Shown: positions 1 through 8,380, counted from the stretch's first letter. The stretch: 64,000 nt of DNA from Streptomyces sp. CB02959 (GCF_002803155.1 NZ_NNBP01000019.1:148039-212038); one strand, 5' to 3'. Numbers and translations are program-made. The notes: generated by a model not told the origin, from the sequence alone.

Positions 1-712
1 GGGGGCCGGCGATGAGGAAGGGCACGCGCCAGCCCCAGGAGAGCATGGCGTCCGGGCCCAGCACGGTGTTGAGCACGAGGACGATTCCCGCGGCGCCCGT
101 GTAGCCGATCAGGGTGCCCATCTCCAGGAAGCTGCCGAAGTAGCCGCGCTTCTTGTCGGGGGCGTATTCGGCGATGAAGGTCGAGGCGCCGCCGTATTCA
201 CCGCCGGTGGAGAAGCCCTGGATCATGCGGAAGAGGATGAGCAGGGCGGGGGACCACAGGCCGATGGCCGCGTAGGACGGGATGAGGCCGATGCAGAGGG
301 TGCCCAGCGCCATCATGATCATGGTGAGGGCGAGCACCTTCTTGCGCCCGATGCGGTCGCCGAGGGGGCCGAAGTAGGCGCCGCCCAGGGGCCGTACGAG
401 GAAGGCCACGGCGAAGGTGGCGAAGGAGGACAGCAGGCTGGTGGTGGCGCTGCCGCCGGGGAAGAAGACCTTGCCGATGGTGAGGGCCAGGTAGCTGTAG
501 ATCCCGAAGTCGAACCATTCCATGGCGTTGCCGAGGGCGGCGGCCTTCACCGCGCGGCGGACGGTCGGTTCGTCGGTGACGGTGATGTCGGTGCGGCGGA
601 GCCGCGGGTTGCGGCGTCGGTCGATGGCGCGGAAGAGCGCCCAGTGGCGTCTGCGTGCCTCCCGGTCCGGCTCCGGCGCGGAGTGGCTGTCTTCGGTACT
701 GAGGTGCGGCAC
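1..712 (-). CDS. MFS transporter, metabolite:H+ symporter (MHS) type, 3' end outside window
   Basis: The first 237 residues of a major facilitator permease; the C-terminal half lies beyond the left edge. Start is GTG at 712, preceded by GGGAGGA seven bases upstream. A hydrophilic N-terminus of about 65 residues leads into GNAMEWFDFGIYSYLA, the hallmark first helix of the MHS (proline/betaine/dicarboxylate:proton symporter) group. Further on are the loop 2-3 motif GDRIGRKK, a helix containing RMIQGFSTGGEYGG, and the cytoplasmic segment EYAPDKKRG. The protein acts in the cytoplasmic membrane and probably imports a small organic acid or compatible solute with protons; the substrate cannot be read from sequence. 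It is divergent from the next gene. Confidence 0.85.
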   Translation of the reverse strand, partial: MPHLSTEDSHSAPEPDREARRRHWALFRAIDRRRNPRLRRTDITVTDEPTVRRAVKAAALGNAMEWFDFGIYSYLALTIGKVFFPGGSATTSLLSSFATFAVAFLVRPLGGAYFGPLGDRIGRKKVLALTMIMMALGTLCIGLIPSYAAIGLWSPALLILFRMIQGFSTGGEYGGASTFIAEYAPDKKRGYFGSFLEMGTLIGYTGAAGIVLVLNTVLGPDAMLSWGWRVPFLIAGP

Positions 713-1164
713 GCGGTGGTCCTCCCGGTCGGTCGGCGCGCGTTCGGGTACGCGGACGGGGCGTTGGGGCTACGACGGGTGCGCCTGCACGCTGGAGGGC
801 GGGTCAAAACACTGTGGCCGGCGAACGCGCGGTATGTCACCTGGAGCCGGTCCGTACGGCGCACGTCAGACGGGGTGGAGGGTTGTCGTGCGGCGGTGGC
901 TTGTTACACGACTGGTACAGAGCCGAGCGTTCACCGCGGCATTCGGGCAATCAGCCTGTGTCGGGGGGAGAGGAGAGTGGCGGTGACGAAACCGCACTTT
1001 TTTGTCGCAGGCCCGTCGAAGGGTGCCCTTTCGGCGCGGGACGTGGCGGCCGTCGTGTGGTGTCGGAGCGCCGTGGCCGGGTTCCGGGCCGGTGCGGGGC
1101 TGCCGCGGCGGTCGTGTTTGCTGGTGGGGTTGACGGGGCGAAGGTGCCCCGGGAGGAGTGTGTG
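713..1164. other. Intergenic region, divergent promoters expected
   Basis: About 450 bases between divergent genes. It should hold promoters for the MFS gene and the membrane protein/kinase pair, but I see no convincing -35/-10 pair. A 61-codon frame ending at 1165 is possible but its composition is not protein-like. Confidence 0.4.
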
Positions 1165-1671
1165 ATGACCGACCGCGAAGGGGCCCGCTGGAGGCGCGGG
1201 CGCACCGCCCTGCTGGCCTTTGTCGTGGTGACCGCGCTGGCGGCCGGTGGGGTGTGGTTCGGCCAGGCGTCGGACCGGGCGTCGGCGGTGGACGCCGCGC
1301 CGAAGACCTCGGCCGTCCAGGACGTGAAGTCGGACGGTCAGCCGACCGAAGGTCTCCCGGGCGTCCGTGACTGCGGGATCGGGGAGCCGGAGATAAGGCC
1401 CCAGGTGATCACGCTGACCTGCGCCGACGCCGGGATGGTGGCCACCGCGATCACCTGGGACCGCTATGACGCCGACGAGGCCGAGGGCCGGGGCGTGGTG
1501 CAGGTCGAGAAGACCGCGGCGGGGGTCGGCACGGACGCCGGGTACCGGGCGACGTTCCGGCTCTACGGTGCGAAGGAGGTCGACGGTGCGCGGGCCTTCA
1601 CGGGCCTGGAAGTGACCTACGAGGGCTCCACGCCGCTCGGTGACACGACGGAGATGTACAACCTCGCGTGA
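1165..1671 (+). CDS. Membrane-anchored extracytoplasmic protein, partner of the following sensor kinase
   Basis: A 168-residue protein that I do not recognise. ATG at 1165 is chosen because GGGAGGAG lies six bases upstream; an in-frame GTG three bases earlier sits too close. It has a basic N-terminus and one hydrophobic segment at about residues 12-32, with no lipobox, so it is probably a signal-anchored protein facing outward. The mature part holds two cysteines roughly 18 residues apart that could form a disulfide. Its stop overlaps the kinase start (TGATG), so the two are probably translationally coupled. That suggests a role in signal input to the kinase; this is inference. Confidence 0.75.
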   Translation: MTDREGARWRRGRTALLAFVVVTALAAGGVWFGQASDRASAVDAAPKTSAVQDVKSDGQPTEGLPGVRDCGIGEPEIRPQVITLTCADAGMVATAITWDRYDADEAEGRGVVQVEKTAAGVGTDAGYRATFRLYGAKEVDGARAFTGLEVTYEGSTPLGDTTEMYNLA

Positions 1672-2948
1672 TGGGCATTCGAGGCCGGATCGCGCTGGCC
1701 ATTTCGGGTATGACGGCGCTGGCCGTGGTGGTGCTCGGCTTCGCCGTGCACCACATCGCGGACGTCGAGCGGGAGCGGTCGGCCCGCTCCTATCAGGATG
1801 AGCGGCTGAGTGCGGCCCTGCTCGTCTACGAGCGGGACGGGACGCTGGCGCTGGGTGCGCAGCTGGACGACGCGACGCTGCCGTCGCCGCTGCGCGAGGC
1901 GGTGTTCCACAACCGTTCGGGGACGTATCTCAGCGGGGGCGACGACCCGCGGGTGTGGGCGGCGACCGGGGTCGGCGGGGACGCCGACCGGCCGACGCGC
2001 TCGCTGTCGGTGTCGGCGGCGTATCCGGCCGACGATCCGGCGCAGATGGCGCTGGACCGGGCGCTGCTGATCGCCGGGTGCGGCACGGTCGTGCTGATGG
2101 CGGTGGTGTCGTGGTTCGTGTCGCAGCGGTTGTCGCGGCGGCTGCGGCTCAGCGCGGCGGCGGCGCGGCGGATCGCGGCGGGGGAGCCGCCGGACGCGGA
2201 GGCGCTGTCCAGCAACGGCCGGGACGAGGTGGCCGAGTTGGGGCGCAGTGTGCACCACATGGCGACGTCGTTGGCGGCGCGGGTGGAGGCCGAGCGGGAG
2301 TTCACCGCGGATGTGGCGCACGAGCTGCGGACGCCGGTGGCGGGTCTGGTGGCGGCGGCCGAGCTGCTGCCGGAGCCGCGGGCGGTGGAGCTGGTGCGGG
2401 ACCGGGCGCAGGCGATGCGGCGGCTGGTGGAGGACCTGCTGGAGGTGTCGCGGCTGGACGCGGGGGTGGAGCGGGCCGATCTGGACGCCTGTGAGCTGCC
2501 GTCGCTGGTCCGGGGGATCGTGAAGCGGGCGGCGCGGCAGCGCGGGGTGGACGACCTCGCGGTGTCGGTGACGGTCGAGGGCGAGCCGCGGATCGTGGAG
2601 ACGGACCGGCGGCGGGTGGAGCGGGTGCTGGTGAACCTGCTGGCGAACGCGGCCAAGCACGGTCGGCCGCCGATCGAGGTGGTGGTCTCCGGAGCGCGGA
2701 TCGTGGTGCGGGACCACGGGCCGGGGTATCCGGCGGAGCTGCGTGCGGAGGGGCCGCGGCGGTTCCGTACGGCGGCGCCGGAGCGCGGTACGGGGCACGG
2801 CCTGGGGTTGACGATCGCGGCCGGGCAGGCGGAGGTGCTGGGGGCGCGGCTGGAGTTCGGCGCCGCCGAGGGCGGCGGCGCCGAGGCCGTGCTGGAGCTG
2901 CCGGACCGGGCCGTGGTGACGGTCCCGGAGGCGGTGGCGGCGCCGTAG
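1671..2948 (+). CDS. Two-component sensor histidine kinase without adjacent response regulator
   Basis: A 425-residue membrane histidine kinase. Two transmembrane helices (about residues 7-28 and 123-147) flank an extracytoplasmic loop of about 95 residues. A HAMP segment follows, then a HisKA domain with phospho-acceptor His at about 217 in FTADVAHELRTP, and an HATPase domain with the N box NLLANAAKHG, the G1 box DHGPGYP and the G2 box GTGHGLGL. The ATP site therefore looks intact. The start overlaps the stop of the preceding membrane protein. No response regulator gene is next to it here, unlike most actinobacterial kinases, so its partner must lie elsewhere. Confidence 0.92.
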   Translation: MGIRGRIALAISGMTALAVVVLGFAVHHIADVERERSARSYQDERLSAALLVYERDGTLALGAQLDDATLPSPLREAVFHNRSGTYLSGGDDPRVWAATGVGGDADRPTRSLSVSAAYPADDPAQMALDRALLIAGCGTVVLMAVVSWFVSQRLSRRLRLSAAAARRIAAGEPPDAEALSSNGRDEVAELGRSVHHMATSLAARVEAEREFTADVAHELRTPVAGLVAAAELLPEPRAVELVRDRAQAMRRLVEDLLEVSRLDAGVERADLDACELPSLVRGIVKRAARQRGVDDLAVSVTVEGEPRIVETDRRRVERVLVNLLANAAKHGRPPIEVVVSGARIVVRDHGPGYPAELRAEGPRRFRTAAPERGTGHGLGLTIAAGQAEVLGARLEFGAAEGGGAEAVLELPDRAVVTVPEAVAAP

Positions 2949-2979
2949 GGGCACGGCCCGGTCCGCCGCCGGCCCGACG

Positions 2980-2998
2980 GCTGTAACGGTGTTACAGC
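2980..2998. terminator. Small inverted repeat at convergent gene ends
   Basis: GCTGTAAC-GGT-GTTACAGC is a perfect 8-bp-arm palindrome between the kinase and the convergent peroxiredoxin, covering the peroxiredoxin stop codon. The three-base loop is tight and no T run follows, so a terminator role is only possible. Confidence 0.3.
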
Positions 2999-3459
2999 GC
3001 CAGATCCTTGATGATCTTGGCGACGTGGCCGGTGGCCTTGACGTTGTACAGCGCGCGCTCGACCTTGCCGTCCTCGTCGACGATGACGGTGGAGCGGATC
3101 ACTCCGGTGACCGTCTTGCCGTAGAGCTTCTTCTCTCCGAAGGCGCCGTAGGCGGTGAGGATCTCCTTGTCCGGGTCACCGAGCAGGGTGACCTTGAGCT
3201 CCTCCTTCTCGCGGAACTTCGCGAGCTTCTCCGGCTTGTCGGGGGAGATGCCGATGACGTCGTAGCCGTGGCCGGCGAGGAAGTCGAGGTTGTCGGTGAA
3301 GTCGCAGGCCTGCTTGGTGCAGCCGGGGGTCAGTGCGGCCGGGTAGAAGTAGACGATGACCTTGCGTCCCTTGTGGTCGGCGAGCGAGACCTGCTTGCCG
3401 TCGGCGTCGGGGAGCGTGAAGGCGGGCGCGGTGTCGCCGGGCTGGAGTCGCTCGCTCAT
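2992..3459 (-). CDS. bcp: Thioredoxin-dependent thiol peroxidase (BCP/PrxQ-type peroxiredoxin)
   Basis: A 155-residue cytosolic peroxiredoxin that reduces H2O2 and organic hydroperoxides using thioredoxin. The start ATG at 3459 has AGGAGA upstream; a longer frame runs further 5' but lacks homology. The motif TPGCTKQACDF carries the peroxidatic Cys and, five residues on, the resolving Cys, which is the arrangement of atypical two-Cys BCP enzymes. Length is the usual 150-160 residues. It is a single-gene unit, convergent with the sensor kinase and divergent from the DUF3618 gene. Confidence 0.93.
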   Translation of the reverse strand: MSERLQPGDTAPAFTLPDADGKQVSLADHKGRKVIVYFYPAALTPGCTKQACDFTDNLDFLAGHGYDVIGISPDKPEKLAKFREKEELKVTLLGDPDKEILTAYGAFGEKKLYGKTVTGVIRSTVIVDEDGKVERALYNVKATGHVAKIIKDLAL

Positions 3460-3727
3460 GGTGGGTCTCCGTCTCCTTGCAGGGTCCTGAGGGTGGGGCG
3501 GTACGCCCCCGACATTAGGCCAGCGGGCCGCCGCGGCATGCGCCGGCCGGCGGTGGGGGGCGCTCCGGCGGCGCGAAACGGGGGTGCTGTGGGGCGCCCG
3601 CCGGTGCGAGCTGACAGACTGTCCTTCACGAATCGGCCGCTGATCGCGGTGGCCGGTTCCGTACGGGGCAGATCCGGAACGTGTCCGGCCCTTGTACGCA
3701 TCGGCACGAGATGACGGAGGCGGCGCG

Positions 3728-4048
3728 GTGTCGGAAGCCAGGACCCCTGCGCAGATCGAGGCGGACATCGTCCGCAGGCGGCAGGATCTCGCCGTGACGC
3801 TCGACGAGATCGGCGTTCGACTGCACCCGAAGACGATCATGGACGATGCGAAGGCGAAGGCGTCCGCGGCCGTGGACCGCACGGCGGGGCGGGCCTACGT
3901 GGCCGTCAACCGCCTGGTCTCGGACGTGCGCGGCCAGTTGGTGTCCGAGGACGGGGCGCCCCGCCTGGAGCGGATCATCCCGGTGGCCGTGATCGGCGTG
4001 GCCGTGGTGGGCCTGCTGGCGCTGGGCTCCCGGAAGCGGCACAAGTAG
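3728..4048 (+). CDS. DUF3618 membrane-tail protein
   Basis: A 106-residue protein of the DUF3618 family, common in actinobacteria and of unknown biochemical role. GTG at 3728 has GGAGG seven bases upstream. The N-terminus has the family signature TPAQIEADIVRRRQDLAVTLDEIG, predicted amphipathic helix; after a charged middle part a single hydrophobic helix (about residues 83-101) ends in a basic tail, RKRHK. It is probably a tail-anchored inner-membrane protein with the N-terminus in the cytoplasm. It lies divergent from the peroxiredoxin and 80 bases before the GroES-like gene. Confidence 0.85.
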   Translation: MSEARTPAQIEADIVRRRQDLAVTLDEIGVRLHPKTIMDDAKAKASAAVDRTAGRAYVAVNRLVSDVRGQLVSEDGAPRLERIIPVAVIGVAVVGLLALGSRKRHK

Positions 4049-4116
4049 CCCGCTCGCGGGGGCCGTCCGGCCCTTCCGAACCGGCCCGCGGTGCATGATC
4101 GTCGCCGCCGGGCAGG

Positions 4117-4122
4117 TACGGT
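4117..4122 (+). promoter_or_regulatory. Putative -10 element of a leaderless transcript (GroES-like gene)
   Basis: TACGGT lies six bases before the GTG start at 4129 and no Shine-Dalgarno sequence is visible. This spacing is what actinobacterial leaderless mRNAs show, so transcription may begin at the start codon. Confidence 0.4.
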
Positions 4123-4128
4123 CGTGCC

Positions 4129-4479
4129 GTGAGCCCGAATAACGCCAAGGACACCCACGACAAGCTGCCGATCCGGATGCTGCACGACCGCGTGCTGGTC
4201 CGGACGGACATCCCCGAAGGCGAGCGCCGCTCGTCCGGCGGCATCGTCATCCCCGCGACCGCGGCGGTCGGCCGCCGCCTGGCCTGGGCCGAGGTGGTCG
4301 CGGTGGGGCAGAACGTCCGGACCGTCGAGGTGGGCGACCGGGTGCTGTACGACCCCGAGGACCGGGCCGAGGTCGAGGTGCGCGGGGTGGCGTACGTGCT
4401 GATGCGCGAGCGCGATCTGCACGCGGTGGCCGCCGAGCGCCTGGAGGGCGCGGAGGACGCGACCGGCCTGTACCTCTAG
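4129..4479 (+). CDS. GroES-like co-chaperone family protein
   Basis: A 116-residue protein with the Cpn10 fold signature: it starts LPIRMLHDRVLVRTD, continues with SSGGIVIPATA at the mobile-loop position, and has a beta-barrel core with VGDRVLYDPEDRAEVEVRGVAYVLMRERDLHAV. It resembles the second, solitary GroES-like protein of streptomycetes rather than the GroES encoded beside GroEL, because no groEL is adjacent. The C-terminus is extended by about 20 residues. The start is GTG without a Shine-Dalgarno sequence and with a -10-like hexamer six bases upstream, which suggests a leaderless mRNA. A strong terminator follows. Confidence 0.85.
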   Translation: MSPNNAKDTHDKLPIRMLHDRVLVRTDIPEGERRSSGGIVIPATAAVGRRLAWAEVVAVGQNVRTVEVGDRVLYDPEDRAEVEVRGVAYVLMRERDLHAVAAERLEGAEDATGLYL

Positions 4480-4485
4480 TCGATC

Positions 4486-4535
4486 GGCTCCCCCGCAGGC
4501 GGTGACCCGCGTCACCACCTGCGGGGGAGCCTTTT
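4486..4535 (+). terminator. Strong intrinsic terminator
   Basis: Long near-perfect hairpin: GGCTCCCCCGCAGG at 4486 pairs with CCTGCGGGGGAGCC ending at 4531, with inner GGTGAC/GTCACC pairing, then TTTT. It closes the GroES-like transcript and isolates the riboswitch-controlled gene that follows. Confidence 0.9.
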
Positions 4536-4552
4536 GCTAGCCTCGGGGGCAA

Positions 4553-4593
4553 CCCGACGAGACGCGCCGTACCGGGTCACGACAAGACGACGC
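4553..4593 (+). promoter_or_regulatory. Guanidine-III (ykkC-III) riboswitch aptamer
   Basis: This 41-base segment aligns without gaps to the guanidine-III aptamer as I remember it from Thermobifida fusca. It keeps the invariant stretches GACGAG (4556-4561), GCGCCGTACC (4564-4573) and GACAAGACG (4581-4589). Helix P1 is CCCG (4553-4556) with CGGG (4573-4576), with a compensated base-pair swap relative to T. fusca. Helix P2 is GCGCCGT (4564-4570) with ACGACGC (4587-4593), carrying one C-A mismatch. The gene 34 bases downstream is an SMR exporter, the expected target. It is presumed to turn expression on when guanidinium is bound. Confidence 0.88.
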
Positions 4594-4627
4594 ACCCCTG
4601 TTGAAGTCCTTTCACGGAGGTGCCGTC

Positions 4628-4948
4628 ATGGCATGGATCCTGCTCCTCGTCGCCGGCCTGCTGGAGGTCGGCTGGTCGATCGGAATGAAGTTCACCGACG
4701 GATTCACCCGGCTGTGGCCCAGCGTCGCCACCGGCGCGGGCATCGTCGCCAGCATGGTGCTGCTGTCCTACGCGGCCCGGACCCTGCCGATCGGCACCGC
4801 CTACGGCGTCTGGGTCGGCATCGGCGCGGCCGGCGCGGCGGTGGTCGGGATGCTGGTGCTCGGCGAGCCCGCGACCGCCGCGCGGATCTTCTTCATCTGC
4901 CTGCTGCTGGTGGCCGTGGTCGGGCTGAAGGCCACGTCCGGTCACTGA
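4628..4948 (+). CDS. sugE: SMR-family guanidinium exporter (SugE/Gdx)
   Basis: A 106-residue protein with four transmembrane helices and the SMR glutamate in helix 1 (AGLLEVGWSIGMKFTDGF), the proton/substrate-binding residue. The AGLLEV-W-IG-K form of helix 1 and the segment GTAYGVWVGIGAAG match the SugE/Gdx subgroup, which works as guanidinium/proton antiporters, rather than the EmrE multidrug subgroup. Start ATG 4628 has ACGGAGG upstream. A guanidine-III riboswitch lies just upstream, which independently supports the assignment. It is a single-gene unit, convergent with the penicillin-binding protein gene. Confidence 0.92.
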   Translation: MAWILLLVAGLLEVGWSIGMKFTDGFTRLWPSVATGAGIVASMVLLSYAARTLPIGTAYGVWVGIGAAGAAVVGMLVLGEPATAARIFFICLLLVAVVGLKATSGH

Positions 4949-4986
4949 CGCGGGCCGCCGGACGGCCGCCGGCCCGCCTCCGACCG

Positions 4987-7251
4987 CTATCCGCCGCCCC
5001 ACCGCTGCGCGTAGTCGTCGACGTCGGGCGGGCCCACGGTCGGGAACTCCTCGATGGGCGCGTCGGTCGTCGGCACGTCGGTGGGCATCGGCGGGAGGGT
5101 CGGTGCGCCGGTCGGCCCGGTGGGGGCGCCGGTCCCGGTCGGCGCCCCGGTGCCGGTCGGGTCGGCGCTGCCGGACGGGCCGGTGCTCGGTGGGGCCGAG
5201 GCGCTCGCCGACTCCGAGTCGTCGGCGGACGGCGAGGCGGACAGGCTCGGCCCGGCGCCGTCCTGGAGCCGCAGGTCGAAGTCGTGGGCGGGGCGGCCGG
5301 TGAGCGCCGCGGCGGTGTAGTCGGCCCAGATCTGGGCGGGGAAGTCGCCGCCGTTGAGGCGGTCCCGCCCGGCCGCGCCGTAGAGCGGCTCCTGGACGGC
5401 GGTCTCCGGGTGCTGGCCCAGGACGGCGACGACGGTGGCCAGGTCGGGGGTGTAGCCGGCGAACCAGGCGGCCTTGTCGTTCTCCGCGGTGCCGGTCTTG
5501 CCGGCCGCCGGGCGGCCGGCGCCCTGGGCGGCGGTGCCGGTGCCGCCGTCGACGACGCTGCGCAGGATCTGGGTGGTGGTGTCGGCGGCGGCCCGCTCGA
5601 CGGCGGTGGTCTCCTCGCGTTCCGGGAGGTCGAGGGCCTCGCCGTCCTTGGCGACGCGGTCGACCAGGGTGTAGGGCAGCTGCCGGCCGTGGTGGGCGAG
5701 GGTCGCGTAGACCTGGGTCATGTCCAGCACGCTGGGGGTCGCGGTGCCCAGGGAGATGGCGCCCTGGGAGCTGGCCAGGCTGGGGGTTCTGGCGGGGATC
5801 CCGAGGGCGACCGCGGTCTTGCGGACGGTGTCCGGGCCGACGTCGATGCCCATCTGGGCGTAGACCGCGTTGACGGACTTGTCGGTGGCCTCGGTGACGG
5901 TGATCGGGCCGTACGAGCGGTCGTCCTCGTTGCCGGGGGCGAAGCCGGTGGGGCGGCCGTGGCTGACCGTCATCCGCTTGTCGGTGCCGTCGTAGACGGT
6001 GTGGGGGGTGATCGGGGTGCCGTTCTGGGTGACCGAGCCGTTCTGCACGGCGGAGGCGAAGACCAGCGGCTTGAAGGTGGAGCCGACCTGGTAGTCGTGG
6101 CGGGTGGCGCTGTTGACGTACTGCTTGGCGTAGTCGATGCCGCCGTAGAGGGCGACGACCTTGCCGGTGGCGGGGTCGATGGAGGCGCCGCCGGCCCGGA
6201 CGTAGCCGTCGACCTCGCGGCCGTCGCTGAGCTGGTCCATCAGCTGGGTGCGGACGGCCTTGACGAAGGCGTTCTGCCGTTTGCGGTCGATGGTGGTGGT
6301 GATGCGGTAGCCGCCGGCCCGCAGGGTGTCCTCGTCGAGGACGTCGTGGTCGGTGAGGTAGTCCCGGACCGCCTCGACGAGGTAGCCGCGCTGGCCGGAG
6401 AGGCCGGCGGAGGCGCGCGCCTTGGTGAGGGCGGGGAAGGCCAGTCCGGCGCGTTCTGCGTGGCCGAGCCACTTCTGTTTGACCATGCCGTCCAGGACGT
6501 AGTTCCAACGGGCCAGGATGCGCGGCCGGTTCTCGGGGTGGGCGGTGATGTCGTACGCGCTGGGGGCGTTGAGCAGCGCGGCGAGGTAGGCGCCCTCGGC
6601 GGTGGTGAGGGCGTCCACGTTCTTGCCGTAGTACGCCTGGGCGGCGGCCTGGATGCCGTAGGCGTTGCGGCCGTAGTAGCTGGTGTTGAGGTAGCCCTGA
6701 AGGATCTCGTCCTTGCTCACCTCGCGGTCCAGCTTGATGGCGATGAAGAACTCCTTGGCCTTGCGGGTGAGGGTCTGCTCCTGGCCGAGGTAGTAGTTCT
6801 TGACGTACTGCTGGGTGATGGTGGAGCCGGACTGCTTCCCCTTGCCTGTAACGGTGTTCCAGGCGGCTCGCAGCATCGCGGCCGGGTCGATCGCGGACTC
6901 GGAGTAGAAGTCCCGGTCCTCGGCGGCGAGTACGGCCCGCTGGGCGGTCCTGGGGACCTGGCCGAGCGGTACGTTCTCGCGGTTGACGTCGCCGTCGCGG
7001 GCCAGTTCCGTGCCGTCGGAGTAGAGGTAGACGTTGCTCTGCGCCTTCGCCGCGCTGTTGGCGGGCGGGATGTCGACGAGGAGGTAGCCGGCGGTCAGTC
7101 CGCCCACGATCAGCAGCAGGAAGAGCACGGCGGCCCCCAGCACCATCCGCCAGGTGGGCAGCAGCCGGCGCCAACCGGTGCGCCGGGGGCGGGCGGCGGT
7201 CTCCTCGTCGGGCTCGCTGTCCGTGCCGTCGTGCCGCGCGTCGTCGCTCAT
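4987..7251 (-). CDS. Class A penicillin-binding protein (transglycosylase/transpeptidase)
   Basis: A 754-residue bifunctional peptidoglycan synthase. A cytoplasmic tail of about 35 residues is followed by one signal-anchor helix (about 36-60). The glycosyltransferase (GT51) domain has catalytic Glu in AAEDRDFYSE and the motifs GGST-like SGSTITQQYVKN and LNTSYYGRNAYGI. The transpeptidase domain has SxxK with the acylated Ser at about 391 (STFKP), SVN, and KTGTAE at about 584. The last 80 or so residues are low-complexity, rich in Pro, Ser, Thr and Gly with GAPTGT-type repeats, a wall-spanning tail common in streptomycete PBPs. All active-site motifs are intact. Confidence 0.95.
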   Translation of the reverse strand: MSDDARHDGTDSEPDEETAARPRRTGWRRLLPTWRMVLGAAVLFLLLIVGGLTAGYLLVDIPPANSAAKAQSNVYLYSDGTELARDGDVNRENVPLGQVPRTAQRAVLAAEDRDFYSESAIDPAAMLRAAWNTVTGKGKQSGSTITQQYVKNYYLGQEQTLTRKAKEFFIAIKLDREVSKDEILQGYLNTSYYGRNAYGIQAAAQAYYGKNVDALTTAEGAYLAALLNAPSAYDITAHPENRPRILARWNYVLDGMVKQKWLGHAERAGLAFPALTKARASAGLSGQRGYLVEAVRDYLTDHDVLDEDTLRAGGYRITTTIDRKRQNAFVKAVRTQLMDQLSDGREVDGYVRAGGASIDPATGKVVALYGGIDYAKQYVNSATRHDYQVGSTFKPLVFASAVQNGSVTQNGTPITPHTVYDGTDKRMTVSHGRPTGFAPGNEDDRSYGPITVTEATDKSVNAVYAQMGIDVGPDTVRKTAVALGIPARTPSLASSQGAISLGTATPSVLDMTQVYATLAHHGRQLPYTLVDRVAKDGEALDLPEREETTAVERAAADTTTQILRSVVDGGTGTAAQGAGRPAAGKTGTAENDKAAWFAGYTPDLATVVAVLGQHPETAVQEPLYGAAGRDRLNGGDFPAQIWADYTAAALTGRPAHDFDLRLQDGAGPSLSASPSADDSESASASAPPSTGPSGSADPTGTGAPTGTGAPTGPTGAPTLPPMPTDVPTTDAPIEEFPTVGPPDVDDYAQRWGGG

Positions 7252-7585
7252 GTCTGTGTGACTCCTCGGCCGCCGCCGAAGGTTGTGCCGCGGCGGAGCG
7301 GTGTCGTGTCAGGACCGGTGCGGGGTCGTACGGGGTGCGGTGCGGCGTGTTCTACGCTGTGCCGGAAAGGTGACGGACACCCGATAGGTAACTTTCGCAT
7401 CATCCGTCCCGGTCGCCCGGCGTGGCGCGCACCCGCGTCCGCCCGGTGCCCGGCTGAATGGCGCCCATGCCTCACCCGGACGAGTGATAAATCGATGGTG
7501 CCCACGGCAGGCGCGCCTTAGGCTCCGGAGCCTTGCCGTCCGCATGACCCCGGACGGGGTCGACCAAGAGCGAGGGGTGCGCGGC
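7252..7585. other. Divergent intergenic region
   Basis: About 330 bases between the PBP gene and the ABC exporter operon. TAGGCT at about 7519 could be a -10 element for the rightward operon; nothing else is clear. No small gene with a ribosome site is visible. Confidence 0.35.
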
Positions 7586-8380
7586 GTGTTGTACGGGGCA
7601 GTGGCGGCCGGCAGCTTCCGGCGGTACGCCACCTACCGCGTCGCCACCGTCGCGGGCGTCGCCACCAACACCGTCTTCGGCTTCATCATCGCCTACACCT
7701 ACCTCGCCCTGTGGGACCAGCGGCCGCATCTGGGCGGCTACGGCCAGGCCCAGGCGCTGACCTTCGCCTGGGCGGGGCAGGCGCTGCTGGCCACCGCCAT
7801 GATCGCCACCGGTGGCCTGGACGAGCTCCAGGACCGGATCCGCAGCGGCGACGTCGCCGTCGACCTCTACCGGCCGGCCGACCTCCAGCTGTGGTGGCTC
7901 GCCGCGGACCTGGGCCGGGCCGGGCTCCAGCTGATCGGGCGCGGGGTGGCGCCGATGGCGGTGGGCGCCCTGGCGTTCCCGCTGGCGCTCCCCGAAAACC
8001 CGCTGACCTGGGGCTGGTTCCTGCTGTCGGCGCTGCTGGGCGTGGTGGTCAGCTTCGCGCTGCGCTACCTCGTGGCGCTGTCGGCGTTCTGGCTGCTGGA
8101 CAGCTCCGGAATGGCCATGGTCAGCGGGCTGTCGTGCATGTTCTTCTCCGGGATGGTGCTGCCGCTGCGGGTCTTCCCCGGCGGCTTGGCCGACCTTGCC
8201 CAACTGCTGCCGTGGGCGGCGCTCCTGCAGGTGCCGGCCGACATCCTGATCGGCGCGCGGACCGGCGGGGCGCTGCTGCGCGGGCTGGCGTTCCAGGCGG
8301 CCTGGGCGGTGGCGCTGCTGGCACTGGGACGGCTGGTGCAGTCCGCCGCCACCCGCAAGGTGGTGGTCCACGGTGGCTAG
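7586..8380 (+). CDS. ABC-2 type exporter permease (first of pair)
   Basis: About 264 residues with six predicted transmembrane helices, of the ABC-2 family membrane_6 (DUF990) group. GTG 7586 is preferred because GAGGGG is eight bases upstream; a GTG at 7577 and a longer frame are alternatives. Conserved features are the segment RSGDVAVDLYRPADLQLWWLA after helix 2 and the region SGMVLPLRVFPGGLADLAQLLPWAALLQVPADILIG near the C-terminus. It overlaps the next permease by 8 bp and with it should form the membrane heterodimer driven by the ATPase at 9274. Substrate unknown; related three-gene systems are often annotated as drug or lipid exporters. Confidence 0.85.
   Translation: MLYGAVAAGSFRRYATYRVATVAGVATNTVFGFIIAYTYLALWDQRPHLGGYGQAQALTFAWAGQALLATAMIATGGLDELQDRIRSGDVAVDLYRPADLQLWWLAADLGRAGLQLIGRGVAPMAVGALAFPLALPENPLTWGWFLLSALLGVVVSFALRYLVALSAFWLLDSSGMAMVSGLSCMFFSGMVLPLRVFPGGLADLAQLLPWAALLQVPADILIGARTGGALLRGLAFQAAWAVALLALGRLVQSAATRKVVVHGG

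Noticed and set aside
976..1165. Possible 61-residue gene on the plus strand ending at the start of the membrane protein
   Set aside because: It has a weak ribosome site and the translated sequence is not protein-like; more likely part of the divergent promoter region.
4534..7521. A 995-residue open frame on the plus strand
   Set aside because: It lies opposite the penicillin-binding protein gene, whose motifs are complete; its Gly/Val/Asp-rich composition is the usual shadow of a high-GC gene.
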